The notes beneath the pieces are model-generated. The model did not search any database and was not told where the DNA came from. It saw nothing but the letters and a program-made list of their open reading frames with translations. Shown here piece by piece: positions 1 to 7,102 of a stretch of 13,862 bases of DNA (position 1 is the first letter of the stretch; every line of letters starts with the position of its first letter). The stretch covers positions 1 through 13,862 of the forward strand of contig JBHYFA010000072.1 in assembly GCA_051859825.1 (NCBI GenBank), given 5' to 3'. Source of the stretch: CSBr16-58 sp051859825 (GTDB lineage: Bacteria > Bacteroidota > Bacteroidia > Flavobacteriales > Schleiferiaceae). The translations under genes and the position numbers were made by a program.

Positions 1-720
1 CGCCGTGAGGGTTTGGAGCCGATGCAGTCGAATAGCAACGGTACGGTGAACACGGTATATTGGATATTAGACCAGCTTTCGCACCATTATGAGGAAATCA
101 ATACGGAGGTAGATTGGGTGTCGTTTTTTGCACCGGTACGGTTGGAGCATCAGTTTCCGTTGGACTTTTATTTCGATGGCTTAGAAGATTGCGAGGAAGA
201 CCCACAATGCCTTTGCGAACGCCAGCAGTACCACGCCTTCACGCAATTAGAAATCAACTGCCGCCAGATGGATATTTCGTACTGGTATCATCCTGACTAT
301 TTGGGCTCTGTGGAGTGGGTTACAAAGGCTGATGGAAGTCCACACGAATTCTTTTGGAGGGATCCTTGGGGGCATACTTTGCAGTACGATAATGCATCAC
401 CGCAAAGTAGTTTTCGTAGCATGTTCGGCTTTACGGGGCATATTGAGGATGGTGAATTGTTGTGCCGTCAAATAGTGGTAAACAAAAGCAAGGATTCAAT
501 CGGCACAACAATCGTAAGCACCTTTGAAAAAATATCAATTTGCGAACAAACTGGTTTGGTGTATGCCGGGGCGCGGTATTATGAGCCGAGGGTGAGTGTG
601 TGGTTGAGTGTGGATCCCATGCACGCCTTCCGCAGCTGGGTTACGCCCTATAACTTTGTGCAGAATAACCCGGTGATGCTGATGGATCCTACGGGGATGT
701 TGGAACTTTTAAAACTATAA
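1..720 (+). CDS. RHS/YD-repeat protein, C-terminal fragment (5' end outside window)
   Basis: The reading frame is open from base 1 (it begins RREGLEPMQ), so the TTG at 13 is unlikely to be the true start and the gene probably begins upstream. The C-terminus shows the RHS-associated core: a DYLGSVEWVT segment (bases about 295-327), GFTGH (residues 139-143 counted from the TTG), then TGLVYAGARYYEPR, WLSVDP and a closing NNPVMLMDPTG. In RHS proteins this core closes a beta shell, and a variable toxin usually follows the DPxG motif. Here only seven residues (MLELLKL) follow DPTG before the stop, so there is no toxin domain. About 34 residues (144-177) separate GFTGH from EQTGLVYAGARYY, although these motifs are normally almost adjacent; this looks like an insertion. 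The family call is firm. Whether the protein is functional, an orphan tip or a decaying copy cannot be decided from the fragment. Confidence 0.85.
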   Translation, partial: RREGLEPMQSNSNGTVNTVYWILDQLSHHYEEINTEVDWVSFFAPVRLEHQFPLDFYFDGLEDCEEDPQCLCERQQYHAFTQLEINCRQMDISYWYHPDYLGSVEWVTKADGSPHEFFWRDPWGHTLQYDNASPQSSFRSMFGFTGHIEDGELLCRQIVVNKSKDSIGTTIVSTFEKISICEQTGLVYAGARYYEPRVSVWLSVDPMHAFRSWVTPYNFVQNNPVMLMDPTGMLELLKL

Positions 721-723
721 ATC

Positions 724-939
724 ATGTTTTTCGGCTCTATTATTTTTCGTTTTTTAGGGATTTCGTTGCGATTTTTATTGCTTAATGGTTATAATATGAT
801 GATGAAGAAACCCTTTGTTCCATATCGTAAATTCTGGGACTTTCCATATACTGAAGGTTCAGCTAATGCGGCTCATGAAATGAGGGATATTTTTTTGGGA
901 TTCTTTGTCTTATTGTTTATTCTTTTTTCAACCTATTAA
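724..939 (+). CDS. Small hypothetical membrane protein (71 aa) after the RHS tip
   Basis: This ORF starts four bases after the RHS stop. The protein is hydrophobic at both ends (about residues 3-21 and 55-70) with a polar middle containing MMMKKPFVPYRKFWDFPY. I do not recognise a family. An internal ATG cluster near 798-806 could give a shorter protein with one C-terminal membrane helix. In RHS loci the small gene after the toxin tip is often an immunity gene, and some immunity proteins are membrane proteins, so that is possible. The region is very AT-rich compared with the RHS core, and the ORF could also be chance or a remnant. It is a low-confidence gene. Confidence 0.4.
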   Translation: MFFGSIIFRFLGISLRFLLLNGYNMMMKKPFVPYRKFWDFPYTEGSANAAHEMRDIFLGFFVLLFILFSTY

Positions 940-944
940 AAAAC

Positions 945-1067
945 ATGCTTTTAAGTTGCTGTCATGTGAGCATTAAAAGAAAAAATGCGGGAATCTTATT
1001 ATCTGTTCTGTTTACGTTATCTCTGGTTATTTTTTATGTAGCGTTTTTTTGGATAATCGTTGGTTAG
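945..1067 (+). CDS. Very small hydrophobic ORF (40 aa), possible membrane peptide
   Basis: An ATG at 945, five bases after the preceding stop, opens 40 codons ending with TAG at 1065-1067. The peptide begins MLLSCCHVSIKRKN and continues with one uninterrupted hydrophobic stretch (about residues 16-39: leucine, valine, isoleucine, phenylalanine). The basic KRK before a single membrane helix is a plausible topology signal. No family is recognised. AT-rich DNA yields phenylalanine-, leucine- and isoleucine-rich ORFs by chance, so this may not be a gene. It is listed because it follows another small membrane ORF in the position where RHS immunity genes lie. Confidence 0.22.
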   Translation: MLLSCCHVSIKRKNAGILLSVLFTLSLVIFYVAFFWIIVG

Positions 1068-1195
1068 GTTAGCTAAGCTTTCAGATTTTCTTCAATTTTC
1101 CTCACGCCCTAAAATATTTACAAATAAAATCCGTTCTTTCGAGTATTACTATCAGGCGTTTTTTTGAATCATCCATCACCTTTAGTTTCATTCTT
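1068..1195. other. AT-rich intergenic stretch before the beta-barrel gene
   Basis: The non-coding bases after the small ORFs contain no clear promoter, terminator hairpin or repeat. A short palindrome TTAGCTAA lies near 1069. The promoter for the gene at 1196 must lie here or upstream, but no good TAnnTTTG match was seen. Confidence 0.4.
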
Positions 1196-2050
1196 ATGCA
1201 TAAAACCCTTCTGTCGCTAAGCTGCATTTTTATTCTCGGAGCTTTTAGCATGCACGCACAACGCTTCCAACTGAGAGAAGCCGGTTTAAATCTTCATCCG
1301 TTAGGTACAACGCACGATTTTTCTACTAATATTCCCGAACGTTTGCCAAATTCTGCTTTAGTGCAAGAGGGTTTTGATAAAAGTCTTTCTGAAAATCTCT
1401 ATTCCGAAGAATTACTGGGCTCATTTTGGTTGGGATTTCACAGTACAAAAAGCGAAGAACATGGACCGGTTCTGCGTATTGGCCTGCTATTCGGAAATAC
1501 AAATCTGTTTATCGGGAGTTTTCAAAATAGATATCTGCAAGCATTAGACAGCATTTCCTCCGGTGGCCAAACGGCTTTTATAGATAGTGTTGAACAAACA
1601 AATTATAACATCGGCCATCGTAGTACACGTGTCGGAGTGCAAGCGCAGTATTTGTACTATTGGAACAAACAAAACCGCTTTAGCCTGTATGGCGGCGTGG
1701 GTGCAGGCTTTACAACTAGTTTTGGGGGTAGGTACTCCATCAATGCGTATTCGGTAAACTTCAAGCAGGTTAGTATAAACAACGAGGTTTTTGAAGGTCC
1801 GCACCGTTACAATTTCGATAATAGTAATACCGAACTAGAGCGTTTTTCTACCGGTACAGGATATACGGGTTTCGTTTCTATTCCTATCGGTTTAAACTTT
1901 CGTATTGGAACCAACCCGGATAATTTCTGGGGTAAGGCACACATGTTTTGGGAATTAGCGCCTAGCTTCAACTATTTTGCCGTAGATCCTGCTCACCCCA
2001 CATTTTTTATCGGACTAATTCGGAGTTTTGGCTATCGACTTGAGTGGTAA
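1196..2050 (+). CDS. Secreted outer-membrane beta-barrel-like protein, function unknown
   Basis: The 284-residue protein begins with a signal peptide: MHKT, a hydrophobic core, then SMHAQ with likely cleavage between A21 and Q22, a very common junction in Bacteroidota. The rest alternates polar and hydrophobic or aromatic residues in short strands separated by polar turns, for example FSLYGGVGAGF, GYTGFVSIPIGLNFRI and HPTFFIGLIRSFGYRL. It ends in a tryptophan, as BAM-dependent outer-membrane proteins often end in an aromatic residue. I infer a small outer-membrane barrel of about 10-12 strands. There is no TonB plug, OmpA-like domain or T9SS C-terminal domain visible. It stands alone, with about 170 bases to the next gene and no obvious operon partner. 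The specific function is not recognised. Confidence 0.75.
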   Translation: MHKTLLSLSCIFILGAFSMHAQRFQLREAGLNLHPLGTTHDFSTNIPERLPNSALVQEGFDKSLSENLYSEELLGSFWLGFHSTKSEEHGPVLRIGLLFGNTNLFIGSFQNRYLQALDSISSGGQTAFIDSVEQTNYNIGHRSTRVGVQAQYLYYWNKQNRFSLYGGVGAGFTTSFGGRYSINAYSVNFKQVSINNEVFEGPHRYNFDNSNTELERFSTGTGYTGFVSIPIGLNFRIGTNPDNFWGKAHMFWELAPSFNYFAVDPAHPTFFIGLIRSFGYRLEW

Positions 2051-2060
2051 TTTTTTCTAT

Positions 2061-2091
2061 TTGTATTACGTTGCTATTTACCGCATCTTTG
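2061..2091 (+). promoter_or_regulatory. Candidate Bacteroidota-type promoter for the sprE gene
   Basis: A TTG at 2061-2063, 20 bases, then CATCTTTG at 2084-2091 matches the Bacteroidota pattern (TTG near -33, TAnnTTTG near -7) with one mismatch in the second element. Transcription would start near 2098 and leave a leader of about 125 bases before the GTG at 2224. This is pattern matching only. Confidence 0.35.
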
Positions 2092-2223
2092 CCGCCGCTT
2101 AAAATGATTTGTTTTTTTAGGGTTTTCTCGTTTTCCTAAGCAAAATCTAAAAACGAAAAAATACCTGCCAGTACATATACTAATATCAATCATTTTGAGT
2201 TTATAAAGCACACGAATGTAAAG

Positions 2224-4806
2224 GTGAGATTTAAGGGTTTAGTTTTTTTGGCCTTAGTTGTTGTTGCACAGGCTCTTGTATCAGGATGCAGTAGATCCAA
2301 GAATACATGGCTTAGTCGCAACTGGCACATGCTGTCTTCAAAATACAACCCCCTATTCAACGGAAATGAAGCGCTTCGCAAAGGCGTTGAGGGATTAGAG
2401 GGCGCCTATCAAGACAATTACCTAGAACTTCTTCCAATATATATCTGGCCCACCGAGGCTGATGTTGCTCGATTAGATCCCGATATGGAGCGCGCCGAAG
2501 AAAAAGGCGTGAAAACCATTAAAGAGCATTCTATGGTTTTTGGGCGCGACCAAAAAAATAAGTACATCGACGATAGTTATCTCCTCATAGGTAAGGCCCG
2601 CTTTTATCGCAGGTATTGGTTTCCTGCATTGGAGGCGTTTAACTATGTTATCGTAGAATTTCCAAAAGGCGATGTGGTGCACGAAGCGCGTTTGTGGGCA
2701 GCTAGAACCTATGTTCAAGTAGGAAATTACGCCGGAGCACAAGAGCAGTTTGATAAACTCTACCGTAACCCTCGCGTGGCAAAATCTCTGCAAAAAGAAG
2801 CGGTTCTGTCTATGGCGGAAATGGAAATCAAAAAGAAAAACTTCGAGCGAGCAATTGAGCTAATCGAAGAGTCGAAAAAGCTTAATCTTAAAAAAGAAAG
2901 GAAGGTACGACTCACCTACATTCAGGCCCAGCTTTACGAATTGCTGGGGAAAGATTACGAGGCGGCAGAAACCTACCAAAAGGTAGTGAAAATGAAACCT
3001 CCCTACGACTTTTATTTTGCCGCAGTAATGGCTCGGGTGCGCAACTTCAACCCACTTTTGGAAAAAAGCGAACCCGTGTATTCGGATTTACGGAAAATGT
3101 TGAAGAGCGATAAAAACCGCGACAACCGTGATCAAATCTATTACGCCATGGCCGATATTGCCATCAAGGAAGACCATATTCCCGAGGCAATGGATTACCT
3201 GGCAAGATCGATTCGTACCAATACGGTCAATACCACCCAGCTTGGATTGTCGCACCTTCGTAAAGGAGAACTCCACTTTGAATTTCGCGAATACGTTCCC
3301 GCAGCCGGTCATTACGATACGGCCTATCAGTCTTTGCCAAAAGAACACCCTCGTTATGAGGAAGTGAAAAAGAAAAACGAATCATTGGGTGAGTTGGTAA
3401 AGCATCTGAGAACCATCGAAGAAGAAGATTCTCTTCAAGCCCTCGCCGCCCTTCCGGAGAAAGAACGCGATAAAATAATCAAAAAGCACATTCGTGAATT
3501 AGAGCGCAAAAAGGAAGAAGAAGCCCGGGCGCAAGAAGCGCGAACCATGATGGCTGGAGGACAAGGTGGAACGCTCGGTGGAGGTATGGCTGGCGGACAA
3601 CGCAGTGGTAAATGGTACTTCTACGACGATAATCAGAGGAATACCGGAGTAGCGGAATTCTCCAATCGTTGGGGGTCTAGGAAGTTGGAAGACAATTGGC
3701 GTCGAAAGGTGAAAACCAGTATTAGTGACTTTACCCCTGGAGCTGAAGAAAACGATCCGGAAGAAGAACTCGACAGTTTGAAAAATCCGCTGCATCCGGC
3801 TTACTACATCGCCCGATTGCCCCTTGAGCCAGATTCATTAGAGGCATCGCACCAACGCATTATCAAAGCGCACCAGGGCGCGGAATTGGTGTATCGTGAA
3901 GTTTTGGAAGACTTGAAAGAAGCCGTGGGTATTTTGGAACAATTACTCAAGCGCTATCCCAAGGCAGAATTCGAACCCCGTACGCTCTACACCTTATGTC
4001 TGCTTACCAGAGAAACCAAACAAGCGGAGAAGAACGATAATTATTGCGGCAAACTACAAAGTGAGTACGGCCATACCGCTTTTGCCCAACTGCTTGATGG
4101 CTCCTTAGACCCCGATGCCGATAGCCAGCATGATGCCGAAGCCGAAAAGTTTTATCGAGATGCGTATGCCCTATACAACAAAGGGGCTTACTCCTTGGCT
4201 CTACAAAAATGCGAAAAGGGAATACTTGAATATGCAAATACTGAGTTGCAACCTAAACTAGAATTGCTGAAAGCCCTTTGCGTTGGTGGACAAGGAAAAG
4301 TAGAGCGCTTTGTTGAGCACTTGCAAATTGTTTCCGAGAAGTACAAAAACACCACTGTTGGTGCGGAGGCAGACGAGATTTTGGCTTATTTAAATGCCAC
4401 AGTGAACGCTTCGCCAGAATTGCAACGTGCAGAATCTATGTTCTCCGACAACCGCAATGAGGCTTTTCAATACGTGTTAATCATTCCTCGTCGAGGCGCA
4501 GATTTTAACCGAATTCGCAATTCTATTTCCGACTTCAACATGCAAGAGTTCTCCGGTGAGCGCCTTACCAGTAAGAATATTTTAATGGGTACAAGCTATC
4601 AACTTGTTATCATTAGCGGCTTTAGTAATGCGCAAAAAGCATTAAATTATTTTGAAAAAATTGATGGCCGAATAGAAATTGCTCAATACCTGCCTCCTAA
4701 TTATAAACATTTTGTAATTTCGCAGTCTAATTTTCAGGTCATGTATAAAGAAGAAGCGGTTGATGAATACCAAACCTTCTTTAACGTTCGATTTGCTAGT
4801 CAATAA
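2224..4806 (+). CDS. sprE: SprE/PorW-type TPR lipoprotein of gliding motility / type IX secretion
   Basis: The 860-residue protein begins at a GTG whose product has a short basic start (MRFK), a hydrophobic stretch and a lipobox LVSGC with Cys22 as the lipidated residue; this fixes the start. Residues about 120-400 are helical TPR-like repeats (YIDDSYLLIGKARFY, PALEAFNYVIVEFP, AMDYLARSI). A charged helix (about 405-440) leads to a glycine-rich linker (444-462) and then KWYFYDD (from Lys463) and LEDNWRR (488-494), a pairing I associate with SprE/PorW proteins. More TPR-like helices follow, and a compact alpha/beta domain ends the protein (about 737-860). SprE in Flavobacterium and PorW in Porphyromonas are needed for type IX secretion and, in gliders, for gliding. 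It is the first gene of the run leading into the ATP synthase genes, with 15 bases to the bactofilin gene. The family call is strong; an actual gliding phenotype is inference. Confidence 0.88.
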   Translation: MRFKGLVFLALVVVAQALVSGCSRSKNTWLSRNWHMLSSKYNPLFNGNEALRKGVEGLEGAYQDNYLELLPIYIWPTEADVARLDPDMERAEEKGVKTIKEHSMVFGRDQKNKYIDDSYLLIGKARFYRRYWFPALEAFNYVIVEFPKGDVVHEARLWAARTYVQVGNYAGAQEQFDKLYRNPRVAKSLQKEAVLSMAEMEIKKKNFERAIELIEESKKLNLKKERKVRLTYIQAQLYELLGKDYEAAETYQKVVKMKPPYDFYFAAVMARVRNFNPLLEKSEPVYSDLRKMLKSDKNRDNRDQIYYAMADIAIKEDHIPEAMDYLARSIRTNTVNTTQLGLSHLRKGELHFEFREYVPAAGHYDTAYQSLPKEHPRYEEVKKKNESLGELVKHLRTIEEEDSLQALAALPEKERDKIIKKHIRELERKKEEEARAQEARTMMAGGQGGTLGGGMAGGQRSGKWYFYDDNQRNTGVAEFSNRWGSRKLEDNWRRKVKTSISDFTPGAEENDPEEELDSLKNPLHPAYYIARLPLEPDSLEASHQRIIKAHQGAELVYREVLEDLKEAVGILEQLLKRYPKAEFEPRTLYTLCLLTRETKQAEKNDNYCGKLQSEYGHTAFAQLLDGSLDPDADSQHDAEAEKFYRDAYALYNKGAYSLALQKCEKGILEYANTELQPKLELLKALCVGGQGKVERFVEHLQIVSEKYKNTTVGAEADEILAYLNATVNASPELQRAESMFSDNRNEAFQYVLIIPRRGADFNRIRNSISDFNMQEFSGERLTSKNILMGTSYQLVIISGFSNAQKALNYFEKIDGRIEIAQYLPPNYKHFVISQSNFQVMYKEEAVDEYQTFFNVRFASQ

Positions 4807-4821
4807 TCATAAAAGCGCACA

Positions 4822-5238
4822 ATGATTAAATCCAATAAAAAAAACAACCCGGTTCCATCGGCCATTAGCAATAGAATTTTGCAGGGAACAAAAATCGAAG
4901 GTGACATCTATTCCGATGGTGATTTCCGCTTAGACGGGGAAATAATCGGTAAGGTCAATATCAAAGGACGCTTTGTTATTGGTGAGCAAGGAAAACTGAA
5001 AGGTGATGTTTTCTGTGCCCAAGCAACCATTAGTGGTAATTTTTCCGGCTCCCTCATCGCCACTGAAAATCTTACCCTCACCGAATCTGCCGTAGTACAC
5101 GGTGAAATAAAAACCGAGCGCCTCTCCGTTGAACCGGGAGCAGAGTTTACCGGAAACTGTCAGATGGGAGGTGTAATCCGTGAGATTAAAGACAAGCAAG
5201 ACCAAAAGTCGCCGGCAGCTAGTGGGAAAACAGCCTAA
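4822..5238 (+). CDS. Bactofilin (polymer-forming cytoskeletal protein)
   Basis: The 138-residue protein has a short polar N-terminus, a central repeat domain (about 22-117) and a charged tail. The centre shows the bactofilin signature of short strands turning on glycine: GTKIEGDIYSDGDFRLDGEI, then IGKVNIKGRFVIGEQGKL and the GDVFCAQATISGNFSGSL rung, followed by VHGEIKTERLSVEPGAEF. Bactofilins fold as a right-handed beta-helix and self-assemble without nucleotides into filaments that position cell-envelope enzymes or shape the cell. The length is normal for the family. The 3' end overlaps the next gene by up to 59 bases, which points to translational coupling. Confidence 0.92.
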   Translation: MIKSNKKNNPVPSAISNRILQGTKIEGDIYSDGDFRLDGEIIGKVNIKGRFVIGEQGKLKGDVFCAQATISGNFSGSLIATENLTLTESAVVHGEIKTERLSVEPGAEFTGNCQMGGVIREIKDKQDQKSPAASGKTA

Positions 5239-5425
5239 TACCTACATCGCCCTTACAGGATTGGTGTTTCAGATGGCCATCGTAATCGCTGGCTTTTCTT
5301 GGCTGGGAACCTACCTCGATCGTGATTCTGATAAAGCACTTTTTACCATACTACTTTCTCTTTTGGGAGTGGGAATAGCTTTGTATTTGGCTATCAAGCA
5401 AGTTATGGATATTTCCAAAAAATAG
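5180..5425 (+). CDS. atpZ: AtpZ/AtpI-family ATP synthase accessory protein
   Basis: This is an 81-residue, two-helix membrane protein: a basic N-terminus, helix 1 about 23-44 (IALTGLVFQMAIVIAGFSWL), a short loop with GTYLDRDSD, and helix 2 about 53-73, ending DISKK. The size, the GTYLD loop and the position just before the F0 genes match AtpZ-type proteins, which in other bacteria help assemble or stabilise the F0 rotor and have been linked to divalent cation transport. The annotated GTG at 5180 has a GGGAGG stretch at 5166-5170 in front of it and overlaps the bactofilin gene by 59 bases. A second in-frame GTG at 5222 would reduce the overlap to 17 bases and remove the basic leader. I cannot decide between the two starts. 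Confidence 0.8.
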   Translation: MRLKTSKTKSRRQLVGKQPNTYIALTGLVFQMAIVIAGFSWLGTYLDRDSDKALFTILLSLLGVGIALYLAIKQVMDISKK

Positions 5426-5440
5426 ATTTCGCTTTCTTCC

Positions 5441-5824
5441 ATGAAAAAAATTTCCGCAACCGTGCTTTTCTCTATTATTACGGTGATATTGACCGTTGTA
5501 ATGGTTTTTTTCCACCAAACTTTTTATCCCCACACTTGGACAGAAAGCGCCTTTTTCTTTCCTAGCGTATATGGTCTGCAATTCGCCTTGCTGATGGGTG
5601 GGTTTCAAATTTTAGCCATCCTAAAAACGCGCCAACAAGAATGGGTTACGGGAGCGATATTAATTGTGGGTATGCTCAAAATGTTTGCGGTGATGATATG
5701 CACCTTAATCGCCGTTTATACCACCGAAAAACTCACACTCGAGTGGGTTATTTTGCTGCTCAGTGGGTACCTTGTGTATCTTCTCACTTGGGCAATAGGT
5801 GCTTCAAAGATTGTAAACTCCTGA
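5441..5824 (+). CDS. Four-helix membrane protein in the AtpI position, function unassigned
   Basis: This 127-residue protein has four predicted membrane helices (about 5-24, 41-60, 69-92 and 98-121) with short loops. The first helix follows MKK, and the protein ends ASKIVNS. It lies 15 bases after atpZ and about 100 bases before atpB, the place that AtpI occupies in many atp operons. AtpI proteins are likewise small four-helix proteins involved in c-ring assembly. Sequence similarity to AtpI is not evident by eye, so the role is inferred from position and topology alone. An alternative is a lineage-specific membrane protein unrelated to the synthase. Confidence 0.7.
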   Translation: MKKISATVLFSIITVILTVVMVFFHQTFYPHTWTESAFFFPSVYGLQFALLMGGFQILAILKTRQQEWVTGAILIVGMLKMFAVMICTLIAVYTTEKLTLEWVILLLSGYLVYLLTWAIGASKIVNS

Positions 5825-5889
5825 TTTTAAGAAGGGTTCATATCTAAAAAAAATCTAAAAACTTGCGCGCTTTGTTTTGTCGGTTGATG

Positions 5890-5897
5890 TACATTTG
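5890..5897 (+). promoter_or_regulatory. Candidate -7 element upstream of atpB
   Basis: TACATTTG fits TAnnTTTG exactly and is followed by CGG. TTTG words lie at 5871-5874 and 5876-5879 but are closer (15 or 10 bases away) than the usual spacing of about 19-21, so the -33 partner is uncertain. The 98-base gap between 5824 and 5923 is the longest inside the sprE-atpG run up to this point, which makes an internal atpB promoter plausible. Confidence 0.35.
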
Positions 5898-5922
5898 CGG
5901 CCAACTTCAGGGTAGGTAATAA

Positions 5923-7065
5923 ATGTTAAACCTCATGCACAAGCCGTCTATTTTTTCGTTTCTATTAGCCCTTTTCATGCTTCCTGCTTTCGCGTCTTCT
6001 ACTGTGGAAGTTTCAGATTCTGACGAAAGCTCTACCGAAGCCGTCATTCCCGAAATTCAGGAAAAAGAAGATGTAAATGAGGTGATTATGCACCACATTT
6101 CCGATGCCCACGATTGGCATATCTTCGATTGGAACAATCACCCCGTAAGTGTGCCGCTTCCCGTTATCCTTTACACGGAGAATGGATTGGTAACCTTCAT
6201 GTCTTCCGCCTTCCATCACGATGATTCGGGTAAGGAAGTAGTTGAAGTTAACGGACAACGCTTCGTGAAATACCACGAAAAAATTTATTACGCCGAAGAA
6301 ACGCCTAATAAAAAAGGTGCTTACGTTCGTTACGATGAAGAGCATAATGTGATTACTGCTCAGCCACTCGATATTTCTATCACTAAAAATGTGGCTTCAC
6401 TTTTCGTAACCATCTTTTTAGTGTTACTCGTATTCATTCCTGCTGCGGGTTTTTACAAGAAAAATGGGAGTCAGGCCGCACCTAAAGGTATTGCTTCTTT
6501 AGTTGAGCCATTAATTATTTACGTTCGCGACGAGTTGGCTTTGGTTAATATCGGGCCAAAACACTACCAACGTTTTACGCCTTATTTGCTTTCTCTATTT
6601 TTCTTCGTGTGGATTGCCAACATGCTTGGTTTGATGCCCGTAATTCCTGGGGGAGCTAACCTTTCTGGAAATATTGCTTTCACCATGGTATTGGCATTAT
6701 TTACCTTGTTTATTACCAACTTCAACGGAAAGAAAGATTACTGGATGCACATGTTATGGATGCCTGGTGTTCCCGTTCCCGTGCGTATTCTTCTTGCTCC
6801 AATTGAATTGGTAGGCGTGCTTACCAAGCCGTTTGCTTTGATGATTCGTTTGTTTGCCAACATGACAGCGGGTCACATCGTAATCTTGAGCTTGATTTCA
6901 CTTATTTTCGTATTAGAAACCATTTGGGTGAGTCCAGCAGCAGTATTGCTCACTGTTTTCATCTTTATAATAAAAGTTTTGGTTGCTCTGTTGCAGGCGT
7001 ACATTTTTGCGCTGCTCACGGCTTTGTTTATCGGACAAGCTGTGGAAGAACACGAGCACCACTAA
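5923..7065 (+). CDS. atpB: F1Fo ATP synthase subunit a, with long exported N-terminus
   Basis: Subunit a forms the stator half-channels that pass protons across the inner membrane to the c ring. This copy has 380 residues, against about 270 in E. coli. The extra length is N-terminal: a signal-peptide-like start (HKPSIFSFLLALFMLPAFAS), an acidic segment (about 27-55) and a His/Trp-rich region (ISDAHDWHIFDWNNHPVSVP) before the first core helix (about 157-177). A long N-terminus is usual for Bacteroidota subunit a. Further helices start near 220, 250 and 290. The essential stator arginine is Arg309 in ALMIRLFANMTAGH, equivalent to E. coli Arg210. The final helix contains LLQAYIFALLTALFIGQ, and the protein ends EEHEHH. 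A second ATG at 5935 also leaves an intact signal peptide. atpE follows 37 bases later. Confidence 0.96.
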   Translation: MLNLMHKPSIFSFLLALFMLPAFASSTVEVSDSDESSTEAVIPEIQEKEDVNEVIMHHISDAHDWHIFDWNNHPVSVPLPVILYTENGLVTFMSSAFHHDDSGKEVVEVNGQRFVKYHEKIYYAEETPNKKGAYVRYDEEHNVITAQPLDISITKNVASLFVTIFLVLLVFIPAAGFYKKNGSQAAPKGIASLVEPLIIYVRDELALVNIGPKHYQRFTPYLLSLFFFVWIANMLGLMPVIPGGANLSGNIAFTMVLALFTLFITNFNGKKDYWMHMLWMPGVPVPVRILLAPIELVGVLTKPFALMIRLFANMTAGHIVILSLISLIFVLETIWVSPAAVLLTVFIFIIKVLVALLQAYIFALLTALFIGQAVEEHEHH

Positions 7066-7102
7066 GGTAGTTTTTTGTTTAATTCCTCTAAATCAATTTA
7101 CA

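Noticed and set aside
13..720. TTG at 13 as the true start of the RHS gene
   Set aside because: The frame is open to base 1 and the product would begin in the middle of the RHS shell; the gene must extend upstream of the window.
2101..2160. Possible terminator after the beta-barrel gene
   Set aside because: T- and A-rich tracts can pair loosely (TTTTCTCGTTTT with AAAAACGAAAAA), but there is no stable GC stem, so it is too weak to annotate.
6983..7102. Upstream extension of the atpE frame into atpB
   Set aside because: It would add 40 cysteine- and arginine-rich residues before a complete, normal-length c subunit; the ATG at 7103 is the proper start.
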